Assembly: GCF_030413615.1 (NCBI RefSeq)
Contig: NZ_CP129236.1
Span: 3,766,001-3,830,000, forward strand
Length of the DNA stretch: 64,000 nucleotides
DNA from: Planococcus shixiaomingii
GTDB lineage: Bacteria > Bacillota > Bacilli > Bacillales_A > Planococcaceae
Reading direction: 5' to 3'
Shown here: piece after piece, positions 1-8,337 of the stretch
Layout of the letters: each line of letters opens with the position of its first letter
Numbering within the stretch: the first letter of the stretch is position 1
Notes under the pieces: generated by a model
What the model saw: only the letters and a program-made list of their open reading frames with translations
Databases searched by the model: none
What the model was told of the DNA's origin: nothing
Made by a program: the position numbers and the translations under genes

Positions 1-151
1 CTATAAATACGGTAATGCTGGCCAGCAAAATGCGCAGGGAAGTCATAGTCACTGGCCCCATTTGAACGGTCAGGTACTTCAAGGCTGGAAGATTCATTCC
101 CCATATAAACATGACAACAACCAAAATGATATAAAGTCTTAGATGCTTCAC
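1..151 (-). CDS. EamA/DMT-family transporter, N-terminal fragment
   Basis: Only the first 50 codons are present; the gene runs off the left edge. The start is GTG at 151-149, behind GGGAGAGG on the minus strand. The product begins with a basic stretch (KHLRLY), then a hydrophobic helix containing a WGMNLPALKY-type motif and a second segment (TSLRILLASITVF). This is the classic first half-repeat of EamA (drug/metabolite) transporters, inner-membrane carriers with about 10 helices. The substrate cannot be inferred. Confidence 0.7.
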   Translation of the reverse strand, partial: MKHLRLYIILVVVMFIWGMNLPALKYLTVQMGPVTMTSLRILLASITVFI

Positions 152-471
152 TTGACCGCTTCCTCTCCCGTCAGTTGCCTTCACATTATAATAAGCGTAC
201 CGGCACCTGTACAACGAAGTGCTGCTACGCTTGCTCTAGGGTTATCGAAGTTCACAACCTTACAATACCACCACAATAAAATACCAAACCAGGAGTGCCT
301 TATTAAAAGCTGAAGCTCCTTTAGGGAATTTCCAGTAATTTTTTTTATCTCCCAAAGTGACTGACCTAAAACCTCTTGCATTTTCTCTTTAACAAAAAAA
401 AGCATTTCATCCATTCGTTCTTGGATGAAATGCTTTCGATATAGTATGAGGCACAAGCAAAGAAAGCCTTT
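152..471. other. Intergenic stretch
   Basis: No supportable gene. Short open frames here lack ribosome binding sites and family features. It holds the terminator at 400-435. Confidence 0.5.
400..435 (-). terminator. Intrinsic terminator
   Basis: AAGCATTTCATCCA (400-413) pairs with TGGATGAAATGCTT (422-435). On the minus strand it is followed by a U-run (A-run at 393-400 on the plus strand). It ends the small basic gene at 472-657. Confidence 0.85.
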
Positions 472-657
472 TTAGCCATCCACCCATTCGCCGGTTTTTT
501 CCTTATTTTTTTCATCACCTTTTGGTTCTTCTTGTCTTTTGTTGGCTTTACTTGTATAAGGTTTGGCGCTTTTAGCTTTGTTGGCGCCAACTTTCCATCG
601 GTTCCAGCCTTTTTTCCCTGTCCCTTGGCCTACTCCGCTTTTCTTCTTTTTCACCAT
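472..657 (-). CDS. Small lysine-rich protein, possibly DUF3934
   Basis: 61 residues, very basic, starting MVKKKKSGVGQGTGKKGW and rich in K, G and W, with an acidic-basic tail. The start is backed by GGAGTGA 6 nt upstream, and a dedicated terminator follows at 400-435. The GTGKKGWNRW and KAKSAKPY segments resemble from memory the short DUF3934 proteins of Bacillales, which have no known function. Nucleic-acid binding is plausible from charge alone. No enzymatic motif is present. Confidence 0.65.
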   Translation of the reverse strand: MVKKKKSGVGQGTGKKGWNRWKVGANKAKSAKPYTSKANKRQEEPKGDEKNKEKTGEWVDG

Positions 658-744
658 TTTTAATCACTCCGTCATTTATACAGACTTATCGCATGAAAAC
701 CTACTTTATCACATCAGGCACCTTTATAGGTAGAGAACTTTCCC

Positions 745-792
745 GTGGCGATGTTTATTCGCCACAAAAAGCCATTCCGAAAAGAATGGCTT
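745..792 (-). terminator. Tandem hairpin terminator
   Basis: AAGCCATTC (769-777) pairs with GAATGGCTT (784-792), followed on the minus strand by TTTTT. A second hairpin, GTGGCG (745-750) with CGCCAC (760-765), lies directly after the U-run. It ends the stress protein gene. Confidence 0.8.
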
Positions 793-805
793 CCGTTTCT
801 TTCTA

Positions 806-1492
806 TTACAAGCCGGCAGGCCCTCTTTTTCGGATTTCATCGGTGTCGCTTCCAAGGCTCGTATCTTTTCTAGGACGGTCGTTTTCCAGAATGGTATCCG
901 GGCCAGTAGAATCCCTGTCATTGCCGCCAAATAAGCCGCTCCCGTCGGTATCACGGTCACGTCCGCCGAATAAACCTGTGCCTGCGGCGTCCTGGTCATT
1001 ATCACCGCGTGCATCTTTATGGAATTCGTCGCGGGAATTCCGGTCTAAAAGAGAACTGCCCCGGTCTTCCACCAGCACTAAAATTCGACCTTCATCAACA
1101 TGCCGTCCATATTCCTCAGCTTCGTCGTCGGGAATACCCATGCCGATCAACGCTCCTGCAAGCCCGCCTGCACCGGCTCCGGCTGCTGCTCCCATCAAGC
1201 CGGCAGCAATCGGCCCGGCGGCCACCAGTGGGCCAATTCCGGGAATTGCGAGAGCTCCTATACCAGCCAAAACGCCGCCTAATCCTCCAAGCGCCCCGCC
1301 CGTCACTGCTCCTGTTGCAGCTCCTTCAACAAAATTAGCATCCGTCTCACCCGCTACAGTCTCGGTTTCCCGTTTGTCTTTGCTGAGAACCGAGATGTCT
1401 CCGGAATCATACCCTTGCCTCTTCAGATCTTCAATTGCATTGATCGCTTCGTTCTCGGTCTCATAGGAACCTACTACTCTTTTGTGTGACAT
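806..1492 (-). CDS. General stress protein 17M-like (YflT domain)
   Basis: 228 residues. Residues 1-60 carry the YflT/GSP17M signature (KRVVGSYETENEAINAIEDL, then GYDSGDISVLSKD). Residues 60-125 are a glycine/alanine-rich hydrophobic stretch able to insert in a membrane. Residues 126-145 (IPDDEAEEYGRHVDEGRILVLV) match the usual C-terminal part of the family. An unusual hydrophilic tail follows with repeats of the form GLFGGRDRDTD. AGGAGG precedes the ATG. A sigma-B-type promoter lies upstream (1548-1572), in line with general stress induction. The molecular role is unknown in the family. Confidence 0.85.
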   Translation of the reverse strand: MSHKRVVGSYETENEAINAIEDLKRQGYDSGDISVLSKDKRETETVAGETDANFVEGAATGAVTGGALGGLGGVLAGIGALAIPGIGPLVAAGPIAAGLMGAAAGAGAGGLAGALIGMGIPDDEAEEYGRHVDEGRILVLVEDRGSSLLDRNSRDEFHKDARGDNDQDAAGTGLFGGRDRDTDGSGLFGGNDRDSTGPDTILENDRPRKDTSLGSDTDEIRKRGPAGL

Positions 1493-1507
1493 TCTTCAAC
1501 GCCTCCT

Positions 1508-1544
1508 GAGTACAAAAGTTATTTCAGCGCACAGTTTTGTACTC
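1508..1544 (-). promoter_or_regulatory. 5'UTR hairpin just upstream of the ribosome binding site
   Basis: GAGTACAAAA (1508-1517) and TTTTGTACTC (1535-1544) form a perfect 10-bp inverted repeat with a 17-nt loop. It begins near the predicted transcription start and ends next to the AGGAGG of the stress gene, so it could stabilise the mRNA 5' end or modulate initiation. Confidence 0.6.
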
Positions 1545-1547
1545 TTT

Positions 1548-1572
1548 TTACCCGCTATATTTCAATTCAAAC
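1548..1572 (-). promoter_or_regulatory. Sigma-B-type promoter
   Basis: On the minus strand, GTTTGA (1567-1572) and GGGTAA (1548-1553) are separated by 13 nt. This matches the Bacillus sigma-B consensus GTTTAA-N12-15-GGGTAT closely and drives the GSP17M-like gene. Confidence 0.85.
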
Positions 1573-1948
1573 ATTACACATTTTTGATAATTATGCTGTA
1601 AAAACATAAATTTTTAAAAACTATTTGCTGTATAACTAAAGATTAAATAGGCATTTAATCATAAAGTTATTTAAAAATAAGTTAATTATACCTATTCTGT
1701 TATCGTCCTGAAGTTAAATTGATATGTAACTGTAATAAAAGTAAAGGTTTTAGCTGTTATAATACTACTTGTGGCTTTTAACAGAAGTTTTTTTAAAAAA
1801 GTATTTACATGAAAATTTGTGAGAGCGAAAGTTTTGCTCATTAGTAGAAGATCAACTGTTTATATATATTTTCTTCTCTGGCCAAATTGGCGGAGAGCAG
1901 ACGCAAGATACCATACATAATTACTGAATAGAGATTTGAAAGGGGAAC
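1573..1948. other. AT-rich intergenic region with M23 gene promoter
   Basis: No gene. An extended -10 (TGT followed by TATAAT at 1758-1763) gives a leader of about 180 nt before the M23 gene. A weak hairpin (TCTC..GCC / GGC..GAGA, about 1871-1895) lies in that leader. No known riboswitch was recognised. Confidence 0.5.
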
Positions 1949-3454
1949 ATGAAATTGAAATTGAAATCGAAATGGATGTTGTCCGGTATTTCTTCTGTAC
2001 TGGCATTAACAATTTTCTTGCCAACAGCAGCAAATGCGGACAAATTAAGCGAATTAGAACAACAAAAGAGAGAAGCACAGCAACAACAAAGTGAACTGAA
2101 CTCCGGCATCAACGAGAAATCAGAGAAAATGACTCAAAATGCTTCTACATTAGAAGAACTATCAAAGAAAATCGATAAGCTAAATACGAAAATTCAAGAT
2201 ACAGAAACAAAAATCAATGACGTACAAAGCAAAATTGACCAAACTGTAGCGGAAATTGATGAACTTAGAAAATCCATCGTAGAACTTGAACGCAAAATCG
2301 CAGAGCGCGAAGAATTGCTTCAGGAACGTGCGCGTGCCATCCAACTGAGCGGTGGCTCTGTTGACTACGTAGACGTGCTTCTTGGCGCGAACAACTTCGG
2401 CGATTTCATCGACCGTTTTTCAGCTGTCAACACATTAATCGAAGCGGACCGTGACATCATGCGCGAACAAGCGGAAGATAAAAAATTGTTGGCTGAACAA
2501 AAAGCGGCAGTAGAAACGAAGCTTGCTGAGCAAGAAGACCGCCGTGCGGAACTTGTCGGGCTAAAATCTTCTTTAGACAGCCAGAAACAAGAACAGGCTG
2601 GTCTTGTTAAAGAATTAGAAGCGGAACAACAACGCTTGCAAGAAGAAAAAGCTACTCTAGAAGAACAACGCAATGATTCAATCGAAGTTAGCTCAAAGCT
2701 TGAAAAGGAAATTGCACAAGAGCAAGAACGCCTTGCTGAAATAGCTCGCAAAGCGGAAGAAGAACGCCAACGCAAATTAGCTGCTGAACGAAAAGCGGCT
2801 CAAGAACGTGCAGCGGCTGAACGTGCTGAAGCTGAACGAAAAGCGGCAGCTGAAATAGCAGCGGCTCAAAACGAAGCTGATCGAAAAGCAGCTGAACGGA
2901 GAGCGGCCGAAGAACGCGCGGCAGCCCAAAAGAAAGAAGCTTCATCCAACAGTGTTACACCTGCAAGTGCAAGTGCAAGCTCAAGTGCTAACAGCCCGGC
3001 TCCAGCAGCAGCACCAGCGGCAACGGTAGCACCAGCAGCCAGCAGTTCAGGCTTTATCACACCAGCATCTGGACGTTACACTTCTAAATTCGGATGGCGC
3101 AATATCGGAGCAGGCCAAGAATTCCACCAAGGCGTAGACATTGCAAACGGTGTCGGCACAACTATTATGGCATCTGCCAGCGGTTATGTGTCATTCGCAG
3201 GAAGCATGGGCGGCTACGGTAACGTAATTATCCTTACTCACTCAATCAACGGACAAACACATGCAACTGTTTATGCGCATTTGAGCTCTATTGGAGTATC
3301 AAAAGGTCAAGCTGTTTCTCAAGGACAACGAATTGGCGGCATGGGTAATACTGGACGCTCGTTCGGTTCTCACTTGCACTTTGAAATTCATGTTGGCCCG
3401 TGGAACGGATCTCGCTCGAACGCAGTTAACCCTGCATCGTACGTTTCGTTATAA
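1949..3454 (+). CDS. Secreted M23 peptidoglycan hydrolase with coiled-coil domain
   Basis: 501 residues. It has a basic N-terminus and signal peptide (about 1-31, cleavage near ANA-DK), then a long coiled coil (about 32-240) of the PcsB/EnvC type. An Ala/Glu/Arg-rich helix follows (about 250-335, AAERKAA-type repeats), then a Ser/Ala/Pro linker (about 336-372). The C-terminal LytM/M23 domain carries the zinc ligands HxxxD in FHQGVDIAN and the HLHFE motif. Expected role: a metalloendopeptidase cutting peptide cross-links, probably controlled through the coiled coil by the division or elongation machinery. AAAGGGG precedes the ATG. Confidence 0.9.
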   Translation: MKLKLKSKWMLSGISSVLALTIFLPTAANADKLSELEQQKREAQQQQSELNSGINEKSEKMTQNASTLEELSKKIDKLNTKIQDTETKINDVQSKIDQTVAEIDELRKSIVELERKIAEREELLQERARAIQLSGGSVDYVDVLLGANNFGDFIDRFSAVNTLIEADRDIMREQAEDKKLLAEQKAAVETKLAEQEDRRAELVGLKSSLDSQKQEQAGLVKELEAEQQRLQEEKATLEEQRNDSIEVSSKLEKEIAQEQERLAEIARKAEEERQRKLAAERKAAQERAAAERAEAERKAAAEIAAAQNEADRKAAERRAAEERAAAQKKEASSNSVTPASASASSSANSPAPAAAPAATVAPAASSSGFITPASGRYTSKFGWRNIGAGQEFHQGVDIANGVGTTIMASASGYVSFAGSMGGYGNVIILTHSINGQTHATVYAHLSSIGVSKGQAVSQGQRIGGMGNTGRSFGSHLHFEIHVGPWNGSRSNAVNPASYVSL

Positions 3455-3460
3455 TATTCA

Positions 3461-3497
3461 ACAACCGGCGTCTTTCAAGACGCCGGTTGTTTTTTTC
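3461..3497 (+). terminator. Intrinsic terminator
   Basis: ACAACCGGCGTCT (3461-3473) pairs with AGACGCCGGTTGT (3478-3490) and is followed by seven Ts. It ends the M23 gene. Confidence 0.95.
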
Positions 3498-3636
3498 TTT
3501 TTGATGAGCTTGCCCAAAAGATTATTCTCTGTACATTTTAGATGAAAGTGATTAAAATGAACTTAATCGAGAACAACAAGCGCTTTCAAAACCAAGACAC
3601 CTATCGTTTAGTGTTTGATTGCCAATACAGATTTCC

Positions 3637-3716
3637 TAGGTTAGGTGTTGCAGACAATAGCGCTGTAAACAAAGCCGGAAAGAATCCCAACGCTAGGGTC
3701 TCTTTTCGGCTTTTTG
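3637..3716 (+). ncRNA. Conserved leader element with terminator, copy 1 (upstream of ribT-like)
   Basis: Positions 3637-3685 align without gaps to 29132-29180 (36 of 49 identical), including CAGACAATAGCGCTG at 3651-3665. It leads directly into a U-tailed hairpin (AAAGCCGGAAAGA 3671-3683 with TCTTTTCGGCTTT 3701-3713). Both copies sit 150-220 nt upstream of a RibT-like gene. It may be a cis-regulatory leader (attenuator) or a short terminated RNA; the ligand is unknown. Confidence 0.5.
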
Positions 3717-3819
3717 TCTCTTTAGAAAACAAATATACAGTTACCCAATATACCGTTCCTTTGCCTCAGACTTTTTACGGTTTACAGTAGTGATCAATCA
3801 AGGGAAAGAGGAGTTTACT

Positions 3820-4218
3820 ATGCTATTTAGATACAAGAAATCTTGTGAAAAAATTGCAATGGGGATGCTGGCCTTTATGCCTGAAGAACGTGATTTGAAA
3901 AAATTGCGGCATACGATGCAAGTCTACCAGGAAAATCCGGATTGGCAGCTCTTTCTTTGGAAAGAAGGAGAAGATTTTGTCGGATTGATCGGCGCGGAAG
4001 TTAAGGAGGATCATTTCACTGTTCATCACTTGTCCTTGTGCCCTTCCTTCCGCGGAGAAGGAATCGGCCACCAAATGGTTTATAAACTTCAGAAAATCCT
4101 GCAGCCGCGTGTAATGCGTGGTACTCAGGAAACTCAAAGATTCTTAGATAAATGCTTGAATAACCCATCAGAAGTTGTTGTCGAGGACTTGCAGCCTTCC
4201 GCCAAACACATTTCATAA
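3820..4218 (+). CDS. ribT: RibT-like GNAT acetyltransferase (copy 1)
   Basis: 132 residues from the ATG at 3820, chosen because AAGAGGAG lies 6 nt upstream; an in-frame GTG at 3790 has no such site. The protein follows Bacillus RibT closely: MLFRYKKSCEKIAMGMLAFM at the N-terminus, then WQLFLWKEGEDFVGLIG, HHLSLCPSFRGEGIGHQM (the GNAT acetyl-CoA loop R/QxxGxG/A) and a C-terminal QRFLDKC. RibT normally lies at the end of the riboflavin operon with unknown substrate; here it stands alone. A paralogue lies at 29364-29723 with a matching leader. Confidence 0.75.
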   Translation: MLFRYKKSCEKIAMGMLAFMPEERDLKKLRHTMQVYQENPDWQLFLWKEGEDFVGLIGAEVKEDHFTVHHLSLCPSFRGEGIGHQMVYKLQKILQPRVMRGTQETQRFLDKCLNNPSEVVVEDLQPSAKHIS

Positions 4219-4220
4219 AA

Positions 4221-4252
4221 AAAGGCGAATCCCTTAGCGGATTCGCCTTTTT
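4221..4252. terminator. Bidirectional terminator
   Basis: AAAGGCGAATC (4221-4231) pairs with GATTCGCCTTT (4240-4250), with A and T runs on both sides. It serves the convergent ribT-like and GGDEF-EAL genes. Confidence 0.9.
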
Positions 4253-4279
4253 CATGTTTCGGATAATTCTTCTTATTGA

Positions 4280-6565
4280 TTAAACAGGTATTTTCCAAAT
4301 TTCTTGGATTTCCTTTAATTGTTCAAACAAAACTGGCCTGCTGAAATAGTAGCCTTGCAGATGAGTCTGTTCTGCCATTAAAAACTCCCGCTGTTCTGCT
4401 GTTTCCACCCCTTCTGTAACTACTTGAATGTTCAACTCTTTCAAGGTCCGGTAAATTCCCGTCAAAAGAATGGTGTCTTTTTTGCTTGCCGGCACCTTTT
4501 GGAGAAAGCTTCGATCAATTTTCACAACATCCACATCCATTGTGATCAAATGGAAAAGCGAAGAGGTGCCGACACCGAAATCGTCCATTGCCACACAAAT
4601 ATTTCGCGACTTTAATCCATGAATCAAAGCTCCGATTTCCTGATGTCCTGTTACCGTATCACTTTCCGTTATTTCCACTTGCAGCAAATGCGCAGGGAAA
4701 TTATTTTCAAACAAGGCGCTATCAATGGCCCGGAGCAATTCTTTCTTGTTTTGCAATTGTGATTTTGAAACATTCACAGCTACCATTAAGGATTGTCCGT
4801 ATCTGTTATTCCACTCTCCGATATCTTTTATCGCTTTTCTGATTACCCATTCCCCAATATCTTTTATTGCTCCGATTTCTTCAGCTAGAGGGATAAAGTG
4901 CAATGGTGCAATTCTTCCTTTTTCCGGATGATTCCATCGAACCAACGCTTCTACTCCAACTACCTGATTTCCGGTGCGATCCATGATCGGCTGGTATTCA
5001 AGGAAAAGTTGCTCTTTAGCTGTGGCATGCATTAAGTTGTTTTTAAAGTTCAGCATATTTTTATAGTGATTTTTATTGCTTAAGTCTTTATAAAAAACAT
5101 AGTTGTCTCTTCCATTTTTTTTCGCTTCATACATGGCACTGTCTGCGTATTGAAGGAGATCATCCAGTGTGTCTGCATCTTGAGGGTAAAAGCTGATGCC
5201 GACACTTGAAGAGATAGAGACTGTCGCTTTGCTTAACACAAATTCCTGCCGCAGCGCTTCCAACAGGTTTTCCGCTTCATAACACAACACTTTACGCTCT
5301 ATGGAACAACTCAAAAGAATAAATTCATCACCGCCTATCCGGAACAACTGGCTTTTGGTTTTCTCAGTAATTTTTGCCAGACGCTCGCTGATTTTCTTTA
5401 ATAATTCATCGCCACTGCTATGGCCATGCAAATCGTTCACCTGTTTAAAACCATCCAAATCAAAGAACAAAACAGCAAATGATGAATCGTTTATCTCAAT
5501 GCGCTTTTCAAATTCTTTGTATAGGTTAAAACGGTTTGGCAAGCTTGTTAATTGATCATAGAAAGCGAGATTGGACATTTTCCCATGAGCTTTTTCGAGG
5601 CTCCCCAGCATTTCCTGAATAGAATTTTCAAGATCCGTAATCTCATCTTTCGCTTTTTTAGACTTTTTAATATTCAGTGAAAGTTGCTCGTCAAAATTAA
5701 CCCCTTTCATTTGAATGGAGAGATGAGAAATACGCGAAAGAACAAACAAGTCCATTAAATAGTAAACCAGGAAAACAAGCAGGAGTGTGGCTATCGATAA
5801 AGTTAAAAATAAGTCATTGGTGCTTTTCAATTTTTCTATATAATATTTCCGTTCTTTATGAACTTCCAAGCTTAAATCCTTCCCAAATGATACCGTAGCG
5901 CTCAAAAGATGACTATTTACTTCTTTAATTTCCGGTACTTTTTCTCCAATTGGGTCTACTATCTGCAAATCGACAGCCAAACTGCTTTTCATTATCTCAA
6001 AAAAGGAAGTATCTAATATCTTACCCAAAATTAAATAACTGGCTTCAGACCCTTCCTGTTCATTTGTTAAAACTGGTTCAATGGAGATTAAAAAATGACC
6101 GTATTTCTCATTTCTTACTATGAACGTTCTTTCAGGGACAATCGAACGGCCCACTCTGTCAGATACCGACTCGAAATCATTTTCTAAATCGAGCCGTGAA
6201 GCGTTCGTTAAATCATAGCCTTCCGAATAGACAATTTCACCCTCATCATCCACGAACATCATAAAATTTATGCCGGTGTTCGAAAATGTCTCGGGCCTTA
6301 AATTGGAATTGATATAGCCCGTTTTTTGGTCTTTGACGGCTTGGTAACTATCATCCCAATAAGCCCAGTCACGGGTGGTTCTTTGCAAATCTCCCGCTTC
6401 TGCACCAATGTACCTTTCCACTCGGCTTAGATCAATCATAAGTGATTCCCTGTCTATCAACTGGGCATCATTAATAAGGAGCGGACGAATGAACAAAAAA
6501 AGCACAATAATAAAAGCTCCCATAGTTATTCCAATCATTCCTGCTGTTTTCATTTTGAGCTTCAT
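4280..6565 (-). CDS. CHASE4-GGDEF-EAL membrane c-di-GMP protein
   Basis: 761 residues. A transmembrane helix (about 7-28) is followed by an extracellular CHASE4 sensor (about 40-245, with RDWAYWDDSYQAV), a second helix (about 255-280) and a linker. The GGDEF domain (about 335-495) has an intact FRIGGDEF and DLDGFKQVND. The EAL domain (about 510-755) has GVEALVRWNHP, VEITESD, DDFGVGTSS, VKIDRSF and TEGVE. Both catalytic signatures are complete, but no RxxD inhibitory site precedes GGDEF. It may make or degrade c-di-GMP depending on the signal. Start: AGGGG 7 nt before the ATG. Confidence 0.93.
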   Translation of the reverse strand: MKLKMKTAGMIGITMGAFIIVLFLFIRPLLINDAQLIDRESLMIDLSRVERYIGAEAGDLQRTTRDWAYWDDSYQAVKDQKTGYINSNLRPETFSNTGINFMMFVDDEGEIVYSEGYDLTNASRLDLENDFESVSDRVGRSIVPERTFIVRNEKYGHFLISIEPVLTNEQEGSEASYLILGKILDTSFFEIMKSSLAVDLQIVDPIGEKVPEIKEVNSHLLSATVSFGKDLSLEVHKERKYYIEKLKSTNDLFLTLSIATLLLVFLVYYLMDLFVLSRISHLSIQMKGVNFDEQLSLNIKKSKKAKDEITDLENSIQEMLGSLEKAHGKMSNLAFYDQLTSLPNRFNLYKEFEKRIEINDSSFAVLFFDLDGFKQVNDLHGHSSGDELLKKISERLAKITEKTKSQLFRIGGDEFILLSCSIERKVLCYEAENLLEALRQEFVLSKATVSISSSVGISFYPQDADTLDDLLQYADSAMYEAKKNGRDNYVFYKDLSNKNHYKNMLNFKNNLMHATAKEQLFLEYQPIMDRTGNQVVGVEALVRWNHPEKGRIAPLHFIPLAEEIGAIKDIGEWVIRKAIKDIGEWNNRYGQSLMVAVNVSKSQLQNKKELLRAIDSALFENNFPAHLLQVEITESDTVTGHQEIGALIHGLKSRNICVAMDDFGVGTSSLFHLITMDVDVVKIDRSFLQKVPASKKDTILLTGIYRTLKELNIQVVTEGVETAEQREFLMAEQTHLQGYYFSRPVLFEQLKEIQEIWKIPV

Positions 6566-6730
6566 GTTGCATCCCCTATGCCGTTTGAAATAAATGGTAA
6601 TATTTTATTACTATTTTCTTTTTTCACTTGATTTTAACAGATAATTGTCCCTTCTCCTATTACAAATTGAAAATCTGTATGGATTGAGATGAAAATTAAG
6701 TAGCCATAACAATTTCTCCTTAAAACATTA

Positions 6731-6760
6731 AAAGGCGCATTCAGTTGAATGCGCCTTTTT
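6731..6760 (-). terminator. Intrinsic terminator overlapping a stop codon
   Basis: AAAGGCGCATTC (6731-6742) pairs with GAATGCGCCTTT (6747-6758). The TGA of the GNAT gene (6741-6743) lies in the loop side. U-tails on both strands. Confidence 0.9.
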
Positions 6761-7217
6761 GATAATGAACTAGTGTTGCCCGGTCCGTTAATTTTTGGGT
6801 TCCTCCTATTTGAACATATCCCACTTTTTCATACAGGTAGCAATTCCCCTGTTCTTCGAGCAACGTGGAAAGCTCCCACACTTTGGCTTCCGAAAACAAC
6901 AGTTCCACTTTTCGAATGGTTTCTTGGGCGATGCCAAGCCCCTGGTACTCCGGAAGAACAAATAGCGGGCTGATTCGGCACCGCATCGCCCCTTTTTGTC
7001 TTATGCATATTGCTCCAGCCAGCTTGCCATCTGCCAAAATCTTATAAAACTTATTGCGGCGATCGGTCATTTTAGATGTCAGCCGTTCAATCGTTTCCGT
7101 TGCCGGGCTCGTTTCAACGTCCTGGTACTTTTCAAGCAGCGGCAAAAAGGCCATTTTTTGCATATCCAAAAGAACAGGCGCCTCCGCTGCTGCAGCCAAT
7201 TCTAAGGTCACTTCCAC
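6741..7217 (-). CDS. GNAT-family N-acetyltransferase
   Basis: 158 residues, GTG start. The acetyl-CoA loop is VLPEYQGLGIAQETI, preceded by a beta-bulge segment ISPLFVLP, with the usual C-terminal YEKVGYVQIG. The substrate is unknown. It is the last gene of a minus-strand run (DinB, GNAT, GNAT, nucleotidyltransferase, GNAT), with 13 nt to the gene upstream. Confidence 0.85.
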   Translation of the reverse strand: MEVTLELAAAAEAPVLLDMQKMAFLPLLEKYQDVETSPATETIERLTSKMTDRRNKFYKILADGKLAGAICIRQKGAMRCRISPLFVLPEYQGLGIAQETIRKVELLFSEAKVWELSTLLEEQGNCYLYEKVGYVQIGGTQKLTDRATLVHYQKGAFN

Positions 7218-7230
7218 TTTTCCTCACTCC

Positions 7231-7809
7231 TTATTCTTGTTTCATTAACAAATTCGCCCACGGGTGCTCAGGTTTATGCATCTTAATGGATTCGTATAGC
7301 CACCGCTTTTTTTCTTCATTCAAAAAATCTAAGACTGCGAAGAAATCACTTTCATCTTTCTCCTGTGTGTTTTTAACTTTATATAGAAGAACAATTTCAG
7401 GACTTAAATATGGAATCCCAGACGCCGTAAAACTCCAAACGGATTGAAGCGAACGGGTTATTGCCCTGTCACGTCTGAACTTCCAGTGCTCCGCTTCTCT
7501 TTCATTCAAAAGTATCTCGAGGCTTAGCTCTTCTTTCTGGTTCCACCCATGAATTTCGTGGATAGGCAAAGCCAAAAATCCGTCATCCCATTCTTCCAGC
7601 TGTCCTTTCACTGCTTTTTTGAGAGACCAGCCAGACAAGTATGCTTTTAGTGTCTCTTGGTCATCACGAAAAATACCGATTTCAATATCTGAATGGCTTC
7701 TCGTTTCTTTCCCTAAAAAAAGGTCGATGGCCCATCCTCCAGCAATAAACCACGGAGAATGGAAATCGGACATACAGGCATGAATTTGCTGGCATTGCTC
7801 AAAAGCCAT
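7231..7809 (-). CDS. Nucleotidyltransferase, ANT(2'')/LinB-like fold
   Basis: 192 residues. The N-terminal part has GGWAIDLFLG followed by HSDIEIGIFR, the pol-beta-type G[GS]WxxD...hDxE pattern seen in ANT(2'') and lincosamide nucleotidyltransferases. A C-terminal helical part follows (ALL-VKNTQEKDESDF). It could nucleotidylate a small molecule such as an aminoglycoside or lincosamide, but many chromosomal members have no proven substrate. It lies between two GNAT genes in a compact run. Confidence 0.75.
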   Translation of the reverse strand: MAFEQCQQIHACMSDFHSPWFIAGGWAIDLFLGKETRSHSDIEIGIFRDDQETLKAYLSGWSLKKAVKGQLEEWDDGFLALPIHEIHGWNQKEELSLEILLNEREAEHWKFRRDRAITRSLQSVWSFTASGIPYLSPEIVLLYKVKNTQEKDESDFFAVLDFLNEEKKRWLYESIKMHKPEHPWANLLMKQE

Positions 7810-7836
7810 AACGGATTCCTCTCCTATTCCCGATAG

Positions 7837-8337
7837 TTACCGTTCTTCTTGTACCATGGTAATAAATTTTGTCGAACTGGTACTGAACTCGCTTTCTTTC
7901 TCAAATCCTAATTTCTCGTATAAACGAATCGCCCGTTCGTTAAAAGCCGCTACGGTCAATCGAAGCGGCAATTCGTTCTTCTTTTCGCCAACCAGTTCAA
8001 GTATTCTGGAAAAGAAAGAAGAACCATGGCCTCTGCCAGTCAACTCCGGTTTCATCCCGAGTCCGATATCGATTCCATCCCCATCATAGGCGCCGACTTC
8101 AATTCCAATCGGCACTTGAGCAGAGAAGCCTGTACAAAAGAAGCCGATCAATTTGCCGTTGTCGTCTACCAATACTGAATAAGAGCCATCCAGCATTTCT
8201 CGAAGTCTCTCTTCCGTAACGTCATTGTTATAAAAGTCATAGGGTTTGGCGTATTTCCAACCCAGAATTTCCTTTGCAAACTCTTCGTTCATTTCATTAC
8301 GCCAAAGCTGCATTTTTTGCACTTCTTTTCTACTCAT
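7837..8337 (-). CDS. GNAT-family N-acetyltransferase
   Basis: 166 residues from the ATG at 8337, chosen over an upstream in-frame start because GGAGAG lies 9 nt before it. The start overlaps the end of the upstream GNAT gene (ATGAGTAG), which implies translational coupling. Motifs: GLGMKPELTGRGHGSSFF (acetyl-CoA loop) and NERAIRLYEKLGFEKE. The substrate is unknown. Confidence 0.85.
   Translation of the reverse strand: MSRKEVQKMQLWRNEMNEEFAKEILGWKYAKPYDFYNNDVTEERLREMLDGSYSVLVDDNGKLIGFFCTGFSAQVPIGIEVGAYDGDGIDIGLGMKPELTGRGHGSSFFSRILELVGEKKNELPLRLTVAAFNERAIRLYEKLGFEKESEFSTSSTKFITMVQEER

Noticed and set aside
181..590. Minus-strand frames of 91 and 74 codons
   Set aside because: They run through the terminator hairpin at 400-435 and the real small gene in another frame.
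693..1466. Long plus-strand open frame of 257 codons
   Set aside because: It is the antisense of the GSP17M-like gene; low-complexity Pro/Ser-rich product, no ribosome binding site.
1725..1740. TGTAAC TGTAAT as a WalR binding site for the M23 gene
   Set aside because: The WalR consensus needs a 5-bp gap between hexamers; here they are adjacent.
3542..3790. 82-codon plus-strand frame between the M23 and ribT-like genes
   Set aside because: It crosses the conserved leader and its terminator, has no family features, and ends in the ribT-like leader.
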